Of a stretch of DNA of 64,000 bases, positions 8,430 through 19,300 are shown piece after piece. The stretch is taken from positions 1 to 64,000 of the forward strand of contig NZ_BDFD01000007.1 of assembly GCF_001895085.1 (NCBI RefSeq), read 5' to 3'. The translations under genes and the position numbers were made by a program. The DNA comes from Mariprofundus micogutta. Lineage in GTDB: Bacteria > Pseudomonadota > Zetaproteobacteria > Mariprofundales > Mariprofundaceae. Within the stretch, counting starts at the first letter, position 1; each line of letters opens with the position of its first letter. A model generated the notes under the pieces. That model searched no databases. It saw nothing but the letters and a program-made list of their open reading frames with translations, and had not been told where the DNA came from.

Positions 8430-8951
8430 TCAGACCTTACGTCGCAACAGCACCAGACATGCACCACCACCACTGCCCGGCTGAGGCATGACCGCCAGAA
8501 CAAATCTGGCCATAGAGCCATCCCGCAACCATTGGTAAACAGCATCTTTCAGCACCGGTTTACCCTGTGAATGCAACCCTCTGCCATGAATAATCGCGAT
8601 GACGCGCTGCTTGCGGCTTATTGCCTGCAGAAACTCATTATCCAGAAGATCCAGCGCCTCATTGCGGGTTAAACCATGCAGATCCAGCGTCAGAGACACT
8701 GCCGGATTGCCTGCTGCCAGCTGTTTCAAGCGTTCACGAGAAATGCCATCAGCCCTCAACACCCAGGGGTCGTCAGTTACGTGTGCTGAAGCCTGAGGCG
8801 ATTGATCTCTCTCATTTACCAAACGAGGGTGTTTAACAGCATAGCGCGGGACTCTTTTGGGCTGTTGTTTTTGCGGCGGCTGTTTCTTCGATGTAGGTCC
8901 GATAGGCTTCACCAGGGTCATCGCATCAGCAAACAGCTTATCCTCGTCCAC
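8430..8951 (-). CDS. Smr-domain protein
   Basis: A basic, disordered N-terminal half (Lys/Pro/Gln rich, residues about 15-50) is followed by a Smr domain with TLDLHGLTRNEAL, IAIIHGRGLHSQGKPVLK and the closing PGSGGGACLVLLRRK. The family has nicking-endonuclease activity on DNA or RNA, and some members act on collided ribosomes. The LDLHG and HGRG motifs that form the active site are present. It lies between gpsA and the DUF2782 gene in the miaB-to-thiE-like series. Confidence 0.88.
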   Translation of the reverse strand: MDEDKLFADAMTLVKPIGPTSKKQPPQKQQPKRVPRYAVKHPRLVNERDQSPQASAHVTDDPWVLRADGISRERLKQLAAGNPAVSLTLDLHGLTRNEALDLLDNEFLQAISRKQRVIAIIHGRGLHSQGKPVLKDAVYQWLRDGSMARFVLAVMPQPGSGGGACLVLLRRKV

Positions 8952-8954
8952 TGT

Positions 8955-9947
8955 TTATTCTGCCTTCTCCGGACGAGACATCAGTTGCTTTAATCCTTCT
9001 GCAATGGCCAGCTCTCCTGAGAGAACCAGATGAATAGACTGCATCAGCGGCAACTCAAGCTGAATCTGCCCTGCCATCTGATGCACTGCTTCTGCAGTAC
9101 GCACACCTTCTACCACCTGACCGATCGCTTCTATGGCCGCTGTCAGATCCTTACCCTGTGCAATAGCCATGCCGAACTGACGATTTCGCGACAGCGAGCC
9201 CGTACAAGTTAATACCAGATCACCCAGGCCTGAGAGACCCATCAGTGTTTCAGGCCTGCCACCACAGGCTTGAGCCAGTCGGGAAATTTCTGCCAAACCA
9301 CGTGTCACAACTGCAGCAATTGAATTATGGCCCAGCCCCAGCCCATCGGCCATGCCTGCAGCAATCGCAATCACATTTTTCAAAGCGCCACCCATAGCCA
9401 CGCCGACAATATCGTCGCTGAGGTAGATCCTGAAATTGGTATCATCAAAATAAGATGCGGCCTTTTCTGCCATGCTGATATTTTCAGCAGCCATGGTAAT
9501 AGCTGTCGGCTGCCCTTCGGCAACTTCTTTTGCAAAGCTTGGGCCTGAGAGCAAGGCAATGCGACTTCTATCAATATATTCAGCCAGCATCTCATCGGTT
9601 CGCTGTAGCGTTTCCGGATGTAAACCCTTACATGCTGCAACCACGGGGTAAGCCCCATCCGCCAGCAGCGGTAAAAAATCACTTACTGCCACGCAGGGCA
9701 GCGCATAAACACATATATCAATATCTTTAATCGCCATCTGCACATCTGCAGTGATTTCGATATTTCCCGGCAAGGCAATGCCTGGCAAATAACGCAGGTT
9801 TTCACCCGTCTCATTGATCTCGGCTGCCTGCGCATCGCTACTGGCAACCAGACGCACCTCCCTGTGACCGGAGCGTGCCAATACCAGCGCCAGTGCTGTT
9901 CCCCATGAACCGGCCCCCAATACACATACCTGCTGCATTCTAGTCAT
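8955..9947 (-). CDS. gpsA: Glycerol-3-phosphate dehydrogenase [NAD(P)+] GpsA
   Basis: Makes sn-glycerol 3-phosphate from dihydroxyacetone phosphate for phospholipid synthesis. The Rossmann start VLGAGSWGTALA, the LLSGPSFAKEV lysine and GGALKNVIAIAAG are all in place, and the length (330) is typical. It overlaps the end of lnt by 8 bases. AGGAG stands 5 bases before the ATG at 9947, and AAGGA about 8 bases before an alternative ATG at 9938. Next to lnt, the pair links phospholipid synthesis with lipoprotein acylation. Confidence 0.96.
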   Translation of the reverse strand: MTRMQQVCVLGAGSWGTALALVLARSGHREVRLVASSDAQAAEINETGENLRYLPGIALPGNIEITADVQMAIKDIDICVYALPCVAVSDFLPLLADGAYPVVAACKGLHPETLQRTDEMLAEYIDRSRIALLSGPSFAKEVAEGQPTAITMAAENISMAEKAASYFDDTNFRIYLSDDIVGVAMGGALKNVIAIAAGMADGLGLGHNSIAAVVTRGLAEISRLAQACGGRPETLMGLSGLGDLVLTCTGSLSRNRQFGMAIAQGKDLTAAIEAIGQVVEGVRTAEAVHQMAGQIQLELPLMQSIHLVLSGELAIAEGLKQLMSRPEKAE

Positions 9948-11403
9948 CCTTTCTCCTGCCTCTGACCAGAGGAATAAATAACAATAGTAGCGTAATCAGC
10001 AAAGGTCCATCACCCCACCGGACAAATGGGGTGCGTGCATCAGATAACTGGAACTCTCCTTGCAAAGCTGCTTTGGTCCACCATGGCAGACTTGCCAGCA
10101 CCTTGCCGTCCGGACTAATGACTGCACTTACCCCGGTATTGGCTGCACGCAACACATAACGTCCGGTTTCAACGGCACGCATGCGGGCCGCCTGAAAATG
10201 TTGCCAGGCAGCCGGAGTCGTGCCATACCAGGCATCATTGGTAACATTCACCAGTACCTGTGCGCCATTCTCCACACGAAAACGTGCCTGTTCAGGAAAC
10301 AGCGATTCATAACAAATCAGTGCCCCATACTGAATCCCGCGAGCCTCTACCACACCTGTATCTTCAGCCGGCCTGAAATCGGCAATTTCCGGTACCAGCG
10401 CATGCAGGAAAGGAATCCACGAAGGTACATATTCGCCAAACGGAACCAGATGCTGCTTGCCTGCAAACTGACGTTCTGCCTGCAGGGGATCATGCGCAAA
10501 CAGGCCATTGTTTGCCGTAGAATCACCCGTCAGTTTTAAACCTCCGAATAACAGAGGCGTTTCCCAGGATGTAATCTGATCACCAAGCCAGGCATTCCAC
10601 CTCGGTGAGCGGGAAAGGAAAAATGGCACGGCAGCTTCCGGCCAGATGATGATATCACTCGTTTGTGCGACGTTATCGGATAGACCTGCATACCTGAACA
10701 TCGTCTCATTCAAAAAGGCAGAGTCCCACTTCTTGTCCTGCGGAATATTCGCTTGTACCAAAGCCGCCTGATACACCGGACCTTCACCCGTATTCGGCTG
10801 GGGAGCCAGTACAACCAGTGCCGTTGCAAGCACAAGGCCAAGGCTCCCCCATTTTTTTGCCTCATGCGTGAGAAGCAGCAACAAGGCTGCGGCAATCAAG
10901 GCTGGCAACAGCGCCATGCCATACACGCCAAACCAGGAAGCCCAACCGATGGCTGGCGTATCAAGCATCAGATTACCCAGAGCGGTCCAGGGAAGTCCGG
11001 TAAAGATATGGCCGCGCAGCCATTCAGATGCCACTGCAGCCAGTGGAAACGAAACCAGAACCCAGCGCGTATTGCCTGCCGATTTTACTGTTAGCCAGGC
11101 CCAGAGTGCGGGAAGCAGAGCCATCACTGCACCCACCAGCATCACACAAAATGCAGCCATAACCCAGGGCAGATGCCCGAATGTATGCAGGGTTGGGGCA
11201 AGCCACCAGGCTCCAAATCCGAACCAGCCAAAGCCGAATGCATATCCCATACGAAATGCTGAGCCCTGACAGATCAGCCACAACCAGCCAATCAAAACCG
11301 GAATAGCCAGCCATGCAAAGTCGTAAGGTGAAAAAGTGAATGGCATCACCGCACCCAGCGCGAGTGCTATCAATACATGTAATTGATTGGGGCTGCGTGT
11401 CAC
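9940..11403 (-). CDS. lnt: Apolipoprotein N-acyltransferase Lnt
   Basis: Transfers the third acyl chain to the N-terminal cysteine of lipoproteins at the inner membrane. About six N-terminal TM helices, a nitrilase-like periplasmic domain with the Glu-Lys-Cys triad (WPEAAVPF, KQHLVPFGEY, ICYES) and one C-terminal helix. Its clients in this window include the lipobox proteins at 25.5-26.9 kb and 43 kb. It follows corC directly, as in E. coli (ybeX-lnt), which makes the assignment secure. Confidence 0.96.
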   Translation of the reverse strand: MTRSPNQLHVLIALALGAVMPFTFSPYDFAWLAIPVLIGWLWLICQGSAFRMGYAFGFGWFGFGAWWLAPTLHTFGHLPWVMAAFCVMLVGAVMALLPALWAWLTVKSAGNTRWVLVSFPLAAVASEWLRGHIFTGLPWTALGNLMLDTPAIGWASWFGVYGMALLPALIAAALLLLLTHEAKKWGSLGLVLATALVVLAPQPNTGEGPVYQAALVQANIPQDKKWDSAFLNETMFRYAGLSDNVAQTSDIIIWPEAAVPFFLSRSPRWNAWLGDQITSWETPLLFGGLKLTGDSTANNGLFAHDPLQAERQFAGKQHLVPFGEYVPSWIPFLHALVPEIADFRPAEDTGVVEARGIQYGALICYESLFPEQARFRVENGAQVLVNVTNDAWYGTTPAAWQHFQAARMRAVETGRYVLRAANTGVSAVISPDGKVLASLPWWTKAALQGEFQLSDARTPFVRWGDGPLLITLLLLFIPLVRGRRKDD

Positions 11404-12234
11404 TTATACTTTCTTATGATCTTGCTGGCGCTGCAAACGCACTTTGCTGATACGGCGGGGATCTGCTTCCAGCACATGAATCTGGATCCCGTCCAGTTTC
11501 ACGGTTTCACCCTGCTTGGGAATCCGTCCCAGGCGTGCCGTAATCCAACCCGCAACAGTGTCATAGTCGCCCTGAGGCAATGTCACGCCCAGAGCTTCGC
11601 TCAGCTCTTCAATATGCATGCGCGCCTGAACCATATAACTATCATCGTGCAAAGGATGAAACTCAATATCATCAGCTTCACCGGCCTCATTGATTTCACC
11701 CACAATCTCTTTAAGCAGATCAGGCAGGGTTATCAAACCGGCAGTACCTCCATATTCATCCAGCACCATGGCAATATGACAGGAAGCCTCTTTCATTTCA
11801 GACAGCAGACCTGAAACCTGCTCCAGCTCCAATACACGCAGGCAAGGACGTACCAGATTGGTTAGTGTGCTCTTGTCACCTGTGATTCGAGCAGCCACAA
11901 CATCCTGTGCATGTACCACGCCAAGAACGTGGTCGATATCATCTTCGATGACAGGCAAGCGACTGACACCCTTGTCAATCAGCATGCGCTCCACGTCTGC
12001 CAATGGCGTGTCCACGGTGACAGCATGTATGTCCGAGCGTGGCACCATGACTTCGCGTACGCGGGTATCGTTAAAAACTATCATCTGCTCAAGCATGGTT
12101 CTCTGCTCGTCGGACTGAACTGCCTCGGCTCTGCCAAGCACAGCCAGTAATTCAGCTTCATCCCTGCCCGGCCGCATATGTTCGATCAGTGACTTACGTC
12201 CCAACAACATCCATTTCTGGATCAGGTTTGTCAT
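11404..12234 (-). CDS. corC: CorC/YbeX-type CBS-pair protein
   Basis: 276 residues without the N-terminal DUF21 membrane domain of longer HlyC/CorC proteins. The order is linker, CBS pair (VREVMVPRSDIHAV, VSRLPVIEDDIDHVLGVVHAQD, MVLDEYGGTAGLITLPDLL) and the CorC_HlyC domain from residue about 195. The soluble YbeX form is linked to Mg/Co handling and ribosome maintenance. It overlaps ybeY by 4 bases and is followed by lnt, the canonical order. Confidence 0.92.
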   Translation of the reverse strand: MTNLIQKWMLLGRKSLIEHMRPGRDEAELLAVLGRAEAVQSDEQRTMLEQMIVFNDTRVREVMVPRSDIHAVTVDTPLADVERMLIDKGVSRLPVIEDDIDHVLGVVHAQDVVAARITGDKSTLTNLVRPCLRVLELEQVSGLLSEMKEASCHIAMVLDEYGGTAGLITLPDLLKEIVGEINEAGEADDIEFHPLHDDSYMVQARMHIEELSEALGVTLPQGDYDTVAGWITARLGRIPKQGETVKLDGIQIHVLEADPRRISKVRLQRQQDHKKV

Positions 12235-12716
12235 GTCATCTCCGTGTCGGACACATCAAGGGGATAAGGTTCGTGCAGACCGAGTGTTGCCATGGCCTTT
12301 TTTTCCAGCGACTGCATGCGGTCCGCATCCTCATCATCGATATGATCATAACCGAGCAAATGTAGTGTTGCATGGATAATCAGGTGAAGGGCATGTGCCG
12401 ATTGCGGCAGGTTCAAACGCATGGCTTCATGCTGAATAAACGGCACGGCAAGTGCAATATCCCCGAGAGGTTGATCAAGATCATACGATGGACCTTCCTG
12501 CATCGGGAAGCTGAGTACATCAGTCACCTTGTCTTTACCACGCCATTGATGATTGAGCTCCTGCACAGCTGAATCAGGAGCAAAACGTATACAGAGATCG
12601 GGCGTGCTCCCGGCTGTTAAACCCGCAACCCTGCAGGCAGACAAAACAGCCCGGTCTATATCATCGGGCAGGCTGAAACACTCTTCCAGCCCCTCATCTA
12701 AAACCACCTCAATCAC
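12231..12716 (-). CDS. ybeY: Endoribonuclease / rRNA maturation factor YbeY
   Basis: Zn-dependent RNase needed for 16S rRNA 3'-end maturation. The zinc motif HATLHLLGYDH (H-x3-H-x5-H) and the upstream KVTDVLSFP are intact. The start is uncertain: the GTG at 12716 is chosen because alignment with the known E. coli N-terminus begins at VIEVVLDE and GGAG lies about 10 bases upstream. ATGs at 12740, 12746 and 12782 are in frame inside the end of phoL. Translation is probably coupled to phoL (8-base overlap). Confidence 0.92.
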   Translation of the reverse strand: MIEVVLDEGLEECFSLPDDIDRAVLSACRVAGLTAGSTPDLCIRFAPDSAVQELNHQWRGKDKVTDVLSFPMQEGPSYDLDQPLGDIALAVPFIQHEAMRLNLPQSAHALHLIIHATLHLLGYDHIDDEDADRMQSLEKKAMATLGLHEPYPLDVSDTEMT

Positions 12717-13662
12717 CGGTTTTTTTCTCCATCCCTTCATAGGCATTGACGATATGTTCAACCAGCTGATGACGCACCACATCCCGCCCGCTCAAACGGC
12801 AGACACCGATATCACTGACATGTTCGAGCACCTGCAGCGCATGCAGCAAACCACTATGTTGATGGCGTGGCAGGTCAACCTGTGTCACATCACCGGTAAC
12901 CACCATTTTCGAGCCAAAGCCCAAACGGGTCAGAAACATTTTCATCTGTTCACGTGTGGTGTTCTGCGCCTCATCAAGAATCACAAAGGCATCGTTGAGG
13001 GTGCGTCCGCGCATATAGGCAAGTGGCGCCACCTCGATGAGGTTCTGCTCGAGCATAGCATTCATCTTCTCCACGCCCAGCATATCGGTGAGCGCATCAA
13101 ATAATGGACGCAAATAGGGGTCTACTTTCTGCTGCAAGTCTCCCGGCAGGAAACCGAGGCGCTCGCCTGCTTCCACAGCCGGACGCGTAAGAATGATACG
13201 CTCTACCTGATTACTGTTTATGGCGGCCACTGCTGCTGCAACCGCCAGATAAGTTTTGCCCGAACCGGCAGGGCCTACAGCCAGCGTTAACGTCTTACCC
13301 TGAATCGTTTTCAGATAATCCCGTTGATTCGGTGTTTTGCCACCGATGCGACGCCGACCGGCAATAATGATGGCCTCGCTCACATTCTTTTCTTTTTTCT
13401 CATCCACACTATGGTCCTTTAACGCGCCTTCAATATCCACATGAGTCAATTCATCCGAACGATTGGAAATCAGCCTGATTAGTTTATACATGGTTTCTCT
13501 TGCCAGCTCAGCCTGAGCACCTTCGATTTTCCAATCTCCGGGCAGACCCAGAAAGCGAACCTGATACTGCTGCTCAATCCGTTTCAGCACCCAGTTATCG
13601 GCACCACATAAATCCTGCAACGCGTACGAATCTGATGCTTTAAGGTTCAAAGAGACTGTCAT
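12709..13662 (-). CDS. phoL: PhoH-like ATPase PhoL (YbeZ)
   Basis: 317 residues: a KH-like N-terminal region, then a RecA-fold PhoH ATPase with Walker A GPAGSGKT near residue 130, VILDEAQNTT as Walker B, and MVVTGDVTQVDLP. PhoH-like proteins act with YbeY in RNA metabolism; the adjacent, overlapping ybeY supports that. Located 18 bases after miaB in the conserved miaB-phoL-ybeY-corC-lnt order. Confidence 0.94.
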   Translation of the reverse strand: MTVSLNLKASDSYALQDLCGADNWVLKRIEQQYQVRFLGLPGDWKIEGAQAELARETMYKLIRLISNRSDELTHVDIEGALKDHSVDEKKEKNVSEAIIIAGRRRIGGKTPNQRDYLKTIQGKTLTLAVGPAGSGKTYLAVAAAVAAINSNQVERIILTRPAVEAGERLGFLPGDLQQKVDPYLRPLFDALTDMLGVEKMNAMLEQNLIEVAPLAYMRGRTLNDAFVILDEAQNTTREQMKMFLTRLGFGSKMVVTGDVTQVDLPRHQHSGLLHALQVLEHVSDIGVCRLSGRDVVRHQLVEHIVNAYEGMEKKTGD

Positions 13663-13680
13663 GATAGTCAGATCATGCCC

Positions 13681-15120
13681 TCAACTGTCGGCAAGAATCA
13701 ACTCGCCACGCAATGACTGGCCGTAGGCCTCGACAATCGACATCGCCATCACCTGTCCAATCTGACGATGCTGACCTCTGAAATGAACGATTTTGTAATC
13801 GGGTGAGCGCCCTTCCATGTCGCCCGCTCTGCGCCCGTCTTTCTCTACCAGCACATCAATCGTTTTGCCCTGCTGTGCCTGCATGGCAAGACGTGCCTGT
13901 TCACGTGTCAATGTCAGCAAACGCTGCAGACGTTCATCTTTCACATCTTCCGGCACGTTGTCTTCCGACTTTGATGCCGGCGTTCCCGGACGCGGGCTGT
14001 ATTTAAAACAGTAGGCGGAGTCAAAACCGACGCGTTCAACCAGATCCATCGTTGCTGCAAAATCCTCATCCGTTTCGCCCGGATAACCGACAATGAAATC
14101 AGAGGAGAGCGCAATATCGGGACAGTGCTCACGTAATTCGTTAATGATACGGAAATAAGTTTCACGATCATGGCCACGATGCATCAGTTTCAAGACCCGA
14201 TCAGAGCCACTCTGAACCGGCAGATGCAGATAAGGCATCAATTGCGGGATTTCTGCAAAGGCCTGACACAATTCACTTGTCATCTCCATCGGATGACTGG
14301 TGGAAAACCGCAAACGTTTTAAGCCCGGCAACTCCGCGACAGCGTAGAGCAGCATGGTAAAATCCCACTCCTCTTCATCCGGGCCGGGGCCACGATAGGC
14401 ATTCACATTCTGACCCAGCAGACTGATTTCCACAGTGCCACCGGCCAGCTGATCACGGCATTCATCCAGAATATCCTCAACCGAACGTGAAATCTCAGCT
14501 CCGCGTGTATAGGGCACGACACAGAAAGTGCAGAATTTATCGCAGCCTTCCATAATCGTCACACAACCTGAAACCCCGTGACTTTCAGCCTTGGGAAGAT
14601 GATCGAACTTTTCAATCTCAGGCATATCAGTCTGACTCACATGGACACGATCACGGCGAATTTCTTTCACCATTTCAGGCAGCCTATGGTAGCTCTGAGG
14701 ACCAAATACGATATCCACATAAGGGGCACGCTTCTGAATCCGTTCCCCCTCCTGCTGCCCGACACAGCCACCAACACCAATAATCATATCAGGGCGTTTA
14801 TCTTTCAGCTTTTTGTATCGGCCAAGCTCGGAATAGACTTTATCTTCAGCCTTTTCACGAATTGAGCAGGTATTCATCAGAATAACATCAGCATCTTCGG
14901 CTGCTGCAACCAAGCGCAGCCCGTATGCCTGCTTCATCATATCCGCCATACGGGCAGAGTCGTATTCATTCATCTGGCAGCCGTAAGTTTTAATAAACAG
15001 CGTATCCAGAGACTTTATGAGTTCATTTGCTTGTTTCATCGGACGACGCACGCTAAAGCCCGCCTGTGAATCAGGCAATCGCAAGCTGAACCGGGTAATC
15101 ATGACAGGGTGAAGTGGCAT
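13681..15120 (-). CDS. miaB: tRNA-2-methylthio-N6-dimethylallyladenosine synthase MiaB
   Basis: Radical-SAM methylthiotransferase for A37 of tRNAs. The UPF0004 domain cysteines (YGCQMNEYDS, NTCSIREKAED, VGGCVGQQEG) bind the auxiliary cluster, CDKFCTFCVVPYTRG binds the radical-SAM cluster, and a TRAM domain closes the protein. The ATG at 15120 has GGAG 8 bases upstream and adds 27 residues before MKQANEL. The family normally begins close to that internal Met (15039), which has no good SD, so either start is possible. First gene of the operon running to 7344. Confidence 0.96.
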   Translation of the reverse strand: MPLHPVMITRFSLRLPDSQAGFSVRRPMKQANELIKSLDTLFIKTYGCQMNEYDSARMADMMKQAYGLRLVAAAEDADVILMNTCSIREKAEDKVYSELGRYKKLKDKRPDMIIGVGGCVGQQEGERIQKRAPYVDIVFGPQSYHRLPEMVKEIRRDRVHVSQTDMPEIEKFDHLPKAESHGVSGCVTIMEGCDKFCTFCVVPYTRGAEISRSVEDILDECRDQLAGGTVEISLLGQNVNAYRGPGPDEEEWDFTMLLYAVAELPGLKRLRFSTSHPMEMTSELCQAFAEIPQLMPYLHLPVQSGSDRVLKLMHRGHDRETYFRIINELREHCPDIALSSDFIVGYPGETDEDFAATMDLVERVGFDSAYCFKYSPRPGTPASKSEDNVPEDVKDERLQRLLTLTREQARLAMQAQQGKTIDVLVEKDGRRAGDMEGRSPDYKIVHFRGQHRQIGQVMAMSIVEAYGQSLRGELILADS

Positions 15121-15226
15121 TGAATTTGCTCCATGCTAATTCGGCTGCCATGTGACAACTACACATGTGTTTGCGGGTAACAGTGATAGTTTGTCTCGCG
15201 TTACCCACTCAGCCCTGGAGGCCGGC

Positions 15227-16348
15227 ATGTCCTGGTTGAGTAAACTGTTTTCCATATTCACCGGTGGTCAAGCCAAAGTAAACAAACGCCTCAACAGGGC
15301 CAGCAAAACAGCCGCACATGACAGCCAAGCCCTCTCTTCCTGTCCGGAGAATACGCTGGGCTGGCTGTTAAAGCAGAACCCTGACATCACATCATATATG
15401 GCATATGACGTCAGCAAACCTCACAGCATTCACCCCGGCGTACTGGGGCGCTTACGTACTAGCATCCATGAGATCCCCCCCATGCCGGAAAGCTGGCGCC
15501 AGATTCAGAGAGCCTTGCAGCAGCCCGATGCATCAGCTTCAGATTTGGGAGCAGTTGTTGCCAACGACCCTGTACTGACAGCCAGAATTCTTACGACCTG
15601 CAATTCATCAGCCTACGCTACTGCAGGTAGCTCTGAAATTAACAATATCCCTCTGGCCATTGCCAGACTGGGCCTCGATGAAACAAGTAATATCATTTTC
15701 CAGACTCTGGCCCCCAAGCTTGGTGAAAGCCCTGAAAAGCGTTTGCAAGCTCGACACATCTGGATGCACAGTCAGACCATTTCAACATTGATGCGTCTGC
15801 TGTCCGAATCCTGCACACAGGTTTCCCGCAACGATGCCAGTCTTACAGGTATGTTACATGATATCGGTAAGCTGGTTATCCTGCATATCGAAGATCAACA
15901 AAAACTGGCCGATCTGAAGGCCTCCATTGATGGTGGACTATCCACACTCGAGGCCGAATACCATCACCTGGGTTATACGCATATTGATTCGGGCATGATG
16001 CTGGCCCTGCACTGGCAGCTGCCAAAATATGTGCAACACTTCATCTCATTTCACCACCATGCCGCACATCTGCCGGCAAAACAGATCCCTTCACATCTTC
16101 AACATGCCATGATGATGCTCAATCTGGCACACATCATTGCCCGGCACTCGCTATCCATTGATGTAGAAAATGGAAATGGCGCCATCTGGCAAAGTTATCA
16201 GCGTCAGTTCGCAGAGCGGCCAGAGCCGTTTGTAAAACTGGAGCTGAGTCTGCCGCTGGATAGTCAAACACTGTATCAGCAACTGCAATTACAGGTTGAA
16301 CGCATTAAACCGCAGTTTCCGGATCTTTATCCAACAACAAATGAGTGA
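15227..16348 (+). CDS. HDOD-domain signalling protein
   Basis: The core (residues about 70-280) is an HDOD domain: IPPMPESWRQIQRALQQP, VVANDPVLTARILTTCNS, and an HD-like GMLHDIGKLVILH. The family takes part in signalling and motility control, and most members lack phosphodiesterase activity. No second output domain is seen. The ATG at 15227 is chosen because GGAGG stands 5 bases upstream; a GTG at 15152 would add 25 poorly conserved residues. It diverges from miaB and converges on smc. Confidence 0.85.
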   Translation: MSWLSKLFSIFTGGQAKVNKRLNRASKTAAHDSQALSSCPENTLGWLLKQNPDITSYMAYDVSKPHSIHPGVLGRLRTSIHEIPPMPESWRQIQRALQQPDASASDLGAVVANDPVLTARILTTCNSSAYATAGSSEINNIPLAIARLGLDETSNIIFQTLAPKLGESPEKRLQARHIWMHSQTISTLMRLLSESCTQVSRNDASLTGMLHDIGKLVILHIEDQQKLADLKASIDGGLSTLEAEYHHLGYTHIDSGMMLALHWQLPKYVQHFISFHHHAAHLPAKQIPSHLQHAMMMLNLAHIIARHSLSIDVENGNGAIWQSYQRQFAERPEPFVKLELSLPLDSQTLYQQLQLQVERIKPQFPDLYPTTNE

Positions 16349-16397
16349 GTACGATTTCAACAATACTCAGGATACCCCCTGAGCAACCGCATCAGCC

Positions 16398-19300
16398 TTA
16401 TTCGGGCACGTCACCCATATCCACTGCAACAATCTTCGACACCCCCGGCTCTGGCATCGAAACACCGATAAGCCGGTCCGCCTGTTGCATGGTGATCTTG
16501 TTATGTGAAATAGAGAGAAACTGCACCTGACCTGCCAATTCGCGGACCATCTCACCAAAACGACCGACATTGGCATCATCGAGTGGTGCATCTACCTCAT
16601 CCAGCACACAGAACGGTGCCGGTTTGATTTTGAATATCGAGAAGACCAGGGCCACTGCAGTCAGTGCTTTCTCCCCTCCGGAAAGCAGTGTCACATCCTG
16701 TAAGCGTTTGCCCGGCGGCTGGGCAATCACTTCAACGCCTGCAGTCAGGATATCATCCGAATCCAGCCTGAGTTCGGCCCGCCCGCCTCCGAACAACTGT
16801 GGAAATGTTTTCTGGAAAATGGCATTGGTCTGTTCAAACACTTCACGGAAACGCTGCCGCGTGGTTCGGTCAATACGGGAAATCGTATCACCTAACGTAC
16901 TCAGGCTCGCCTCCAGGTCTGTTGCCTGCTCTGAGAGAAACAGTTCGCGTTCACTAGCTTGCTCAAACTCTTCAATTGCCAGAAGATTGACCGGGCCAAA
17001 ACGGCCAAGTCTCTCTTCCAGTTCCGTAGCCCGACTCATAATGACTTCAACTTCACCCAGATCCTGCAGGTCAGCAATAGATATCAGCAATTCATCTGCC
17101 GAAACCTGACATCGATGCATTATTTCTCCAGCCAGATCCTGCAGGCGTGTAGCTCCCTGCGCTTCGCTCACTTCATCTGTCTGACGCTGTTGTGAGAGTT
17201 GCTGCAGAAGCTGACGGGCCTGGCGTTCAGCACGTTCTGCCTCATGCTGAGCCTGCTGCAATTCATGGCCTTTCTGACGCACTTCGTTCATTGAACTATG
17301 CATCGATTCCACATGCTCGGCAGCCTGGCTCAGTTGCTGATCCAGCTGACTCTGATTGCTTGCAGCCTGCAACTCGACTTCAACCTGTTGCAAGCGACCC
17401 GAATCTGCCTTCACCTGCTCACGCAGTCGCAAAGTATCCTGTTCCAATCGTGCGGACTCTCGCTGTAAATTGTCTCTGGCCTGAGCAAACAGAGCCAGGG
17501 ACTGATCCACCTGTGCCAGAGCTGTCCGGGCCTGATTCAATGCTTTTTCCGCACTGCCCACCTGGACATCCCGCTCAGCCAGTCTCTGCTGTGCTGCTTG
17601 CAGTTCAGCCTGATCCACGTGACCTGCCTGCTGCAACTGAAGCTGCCAGTGAGTCTTCTCCTCATCGGTCTCTTTCAAATCAGCCGCCATGCGCTGCTGA
17701 CGTTCCTGCAAAGAGTCCGCCTCGGTCTGTAATTGCGTTACTCTGGACTGCGCAGCATGCCACTCACCTTCTGCACGCGTGGCCGCCAAGTGAGCCTGTT
17801 GCCATGCCTTTTGCCCGGACTCCAACTCTGATTCTGCCTGTTTAAAGCGTTCGGAAACCTGACTTAAGCGCAATTCTGCTTGCTCCAGCTTTTCTTCGCT
17901 CTCACGCAACTTCCTCTGCGTCGCCAATCGTCTTGCCGTTCGATTTCCTGATGGCGGCACCAGCCAGCCACTGGGCTCAAAACGCCAGCCATCCCGACTG
18001 ACAGAATATCCGCTCTGATCAAAGCCCTGAGTGATATCATCCACCAGAGAGATCGGGGCAAACAGATCATGCAGTGGATGGTCTGCCTTCAAACCCATCG
18101 CATCAGCCAGTGATTCTCCGCTAGCCGGTTCTGAAGCAACAGCTCCGGCAAACAGTGCCACGGGTGCATCAACTACTTGTTTCAGCGTCTCTTTCCAGGC
18201 GGATGAGTCTGGGTTCACAGGCATATGCGCATCAGCAGACCGTCCCCGTAAAGCGGCTGCCACTGCAGCCTCAAGCCCTTCAGGCACATGCAGAGACTCA
18301 TCGATCCATACCGCCCCCCTGGCCCTGAGCTCATGACGCAGGTCATCAGACACATCCTGATTGCCTGTACGACCACGCAGCTCCTGAACTGTCCCTTTTA
18401 AGGCCCGGACATCGGATTCGGCACCGGACAGGTCGCTGGCAGATGCTTCTCGTCCACGCCTGCACAGATCCAGTTGTTCCTGAGCGGCTGCAAGTTCCTG
18501 TTCTGCCTGTCGGAACACCTGCTCATTGAGCTTTCTCGACTCTTTTGCCTCTGCAAGTGTACGCTTTCCAGCTGCATGCTGGTCTTTAATACCCTCTAAC
18601 TGCTGGGCAAGTCTCGCTGCCCGCTCCTGCAAACGTGCAAGTGCAACTTCAGCCTTTTCTTTCTGCACCCTGGCCTGATCACCACTATGGCGCAGACGTT
18701 CAAATTCGGCGAGGGAAGTATCCCGATTCAATCCCTGCTGTTGATAAAACAGCTGTGCCGATTCAAGTGTATGCTGCGCATCCAGACGCAAGGCCTGCAA
18801 TTCGGAGTCATCCTGCTCTGTCATGCGCTGAGCAAGCTGAGCGAGTTCACTGCTGATACGCTGTTGATGCAACTGCGCATCATCAATACGGCTTTTCAGC
18901 GCTGCTTTTCTCTCCGTCAGCAGGCGTCGTTCACCGGCCAGACGCTCTGATTGCTGCTGCAGGTCTGCACGTTTGCGTTCAGCCTGGCGCAAACGATCCT
19001 GAACCGACTGCGCATCTTCTTCATGACTGACAACCTGAGAGCGGGCCAGTGTCACAACCCTCTCCGCTGCACTCAACTGTCGGGAAGCCTCCGCCTCAGC
19101 AGACTTTGATGCTGCCAGCTTCTGCTCTGTTTCCCTGCACTTCAATTGTAACGACTGATATCGCAGCCCCAGACTAAGCGACTGCAGATGCCTGAATTCA
19201 TCCTGCATTTTTTTGAAACGTTCTGCGCGACCAGCCTGCTGTTTCAGACTCCGGCATTGGGTACGAACTTCTTCAAGCAGATCAAGAATACGGTCCAGGT

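Noticed and set aside
17192-17845. 217-codon plus-strand ORF inside smc
   Set aside because: Antisense shadow of the SMC coiled-coil region. It has low-complexity Pro/Ala/Ser composition and no family features; the same applies to the long antisense ORF at 19188-19943.
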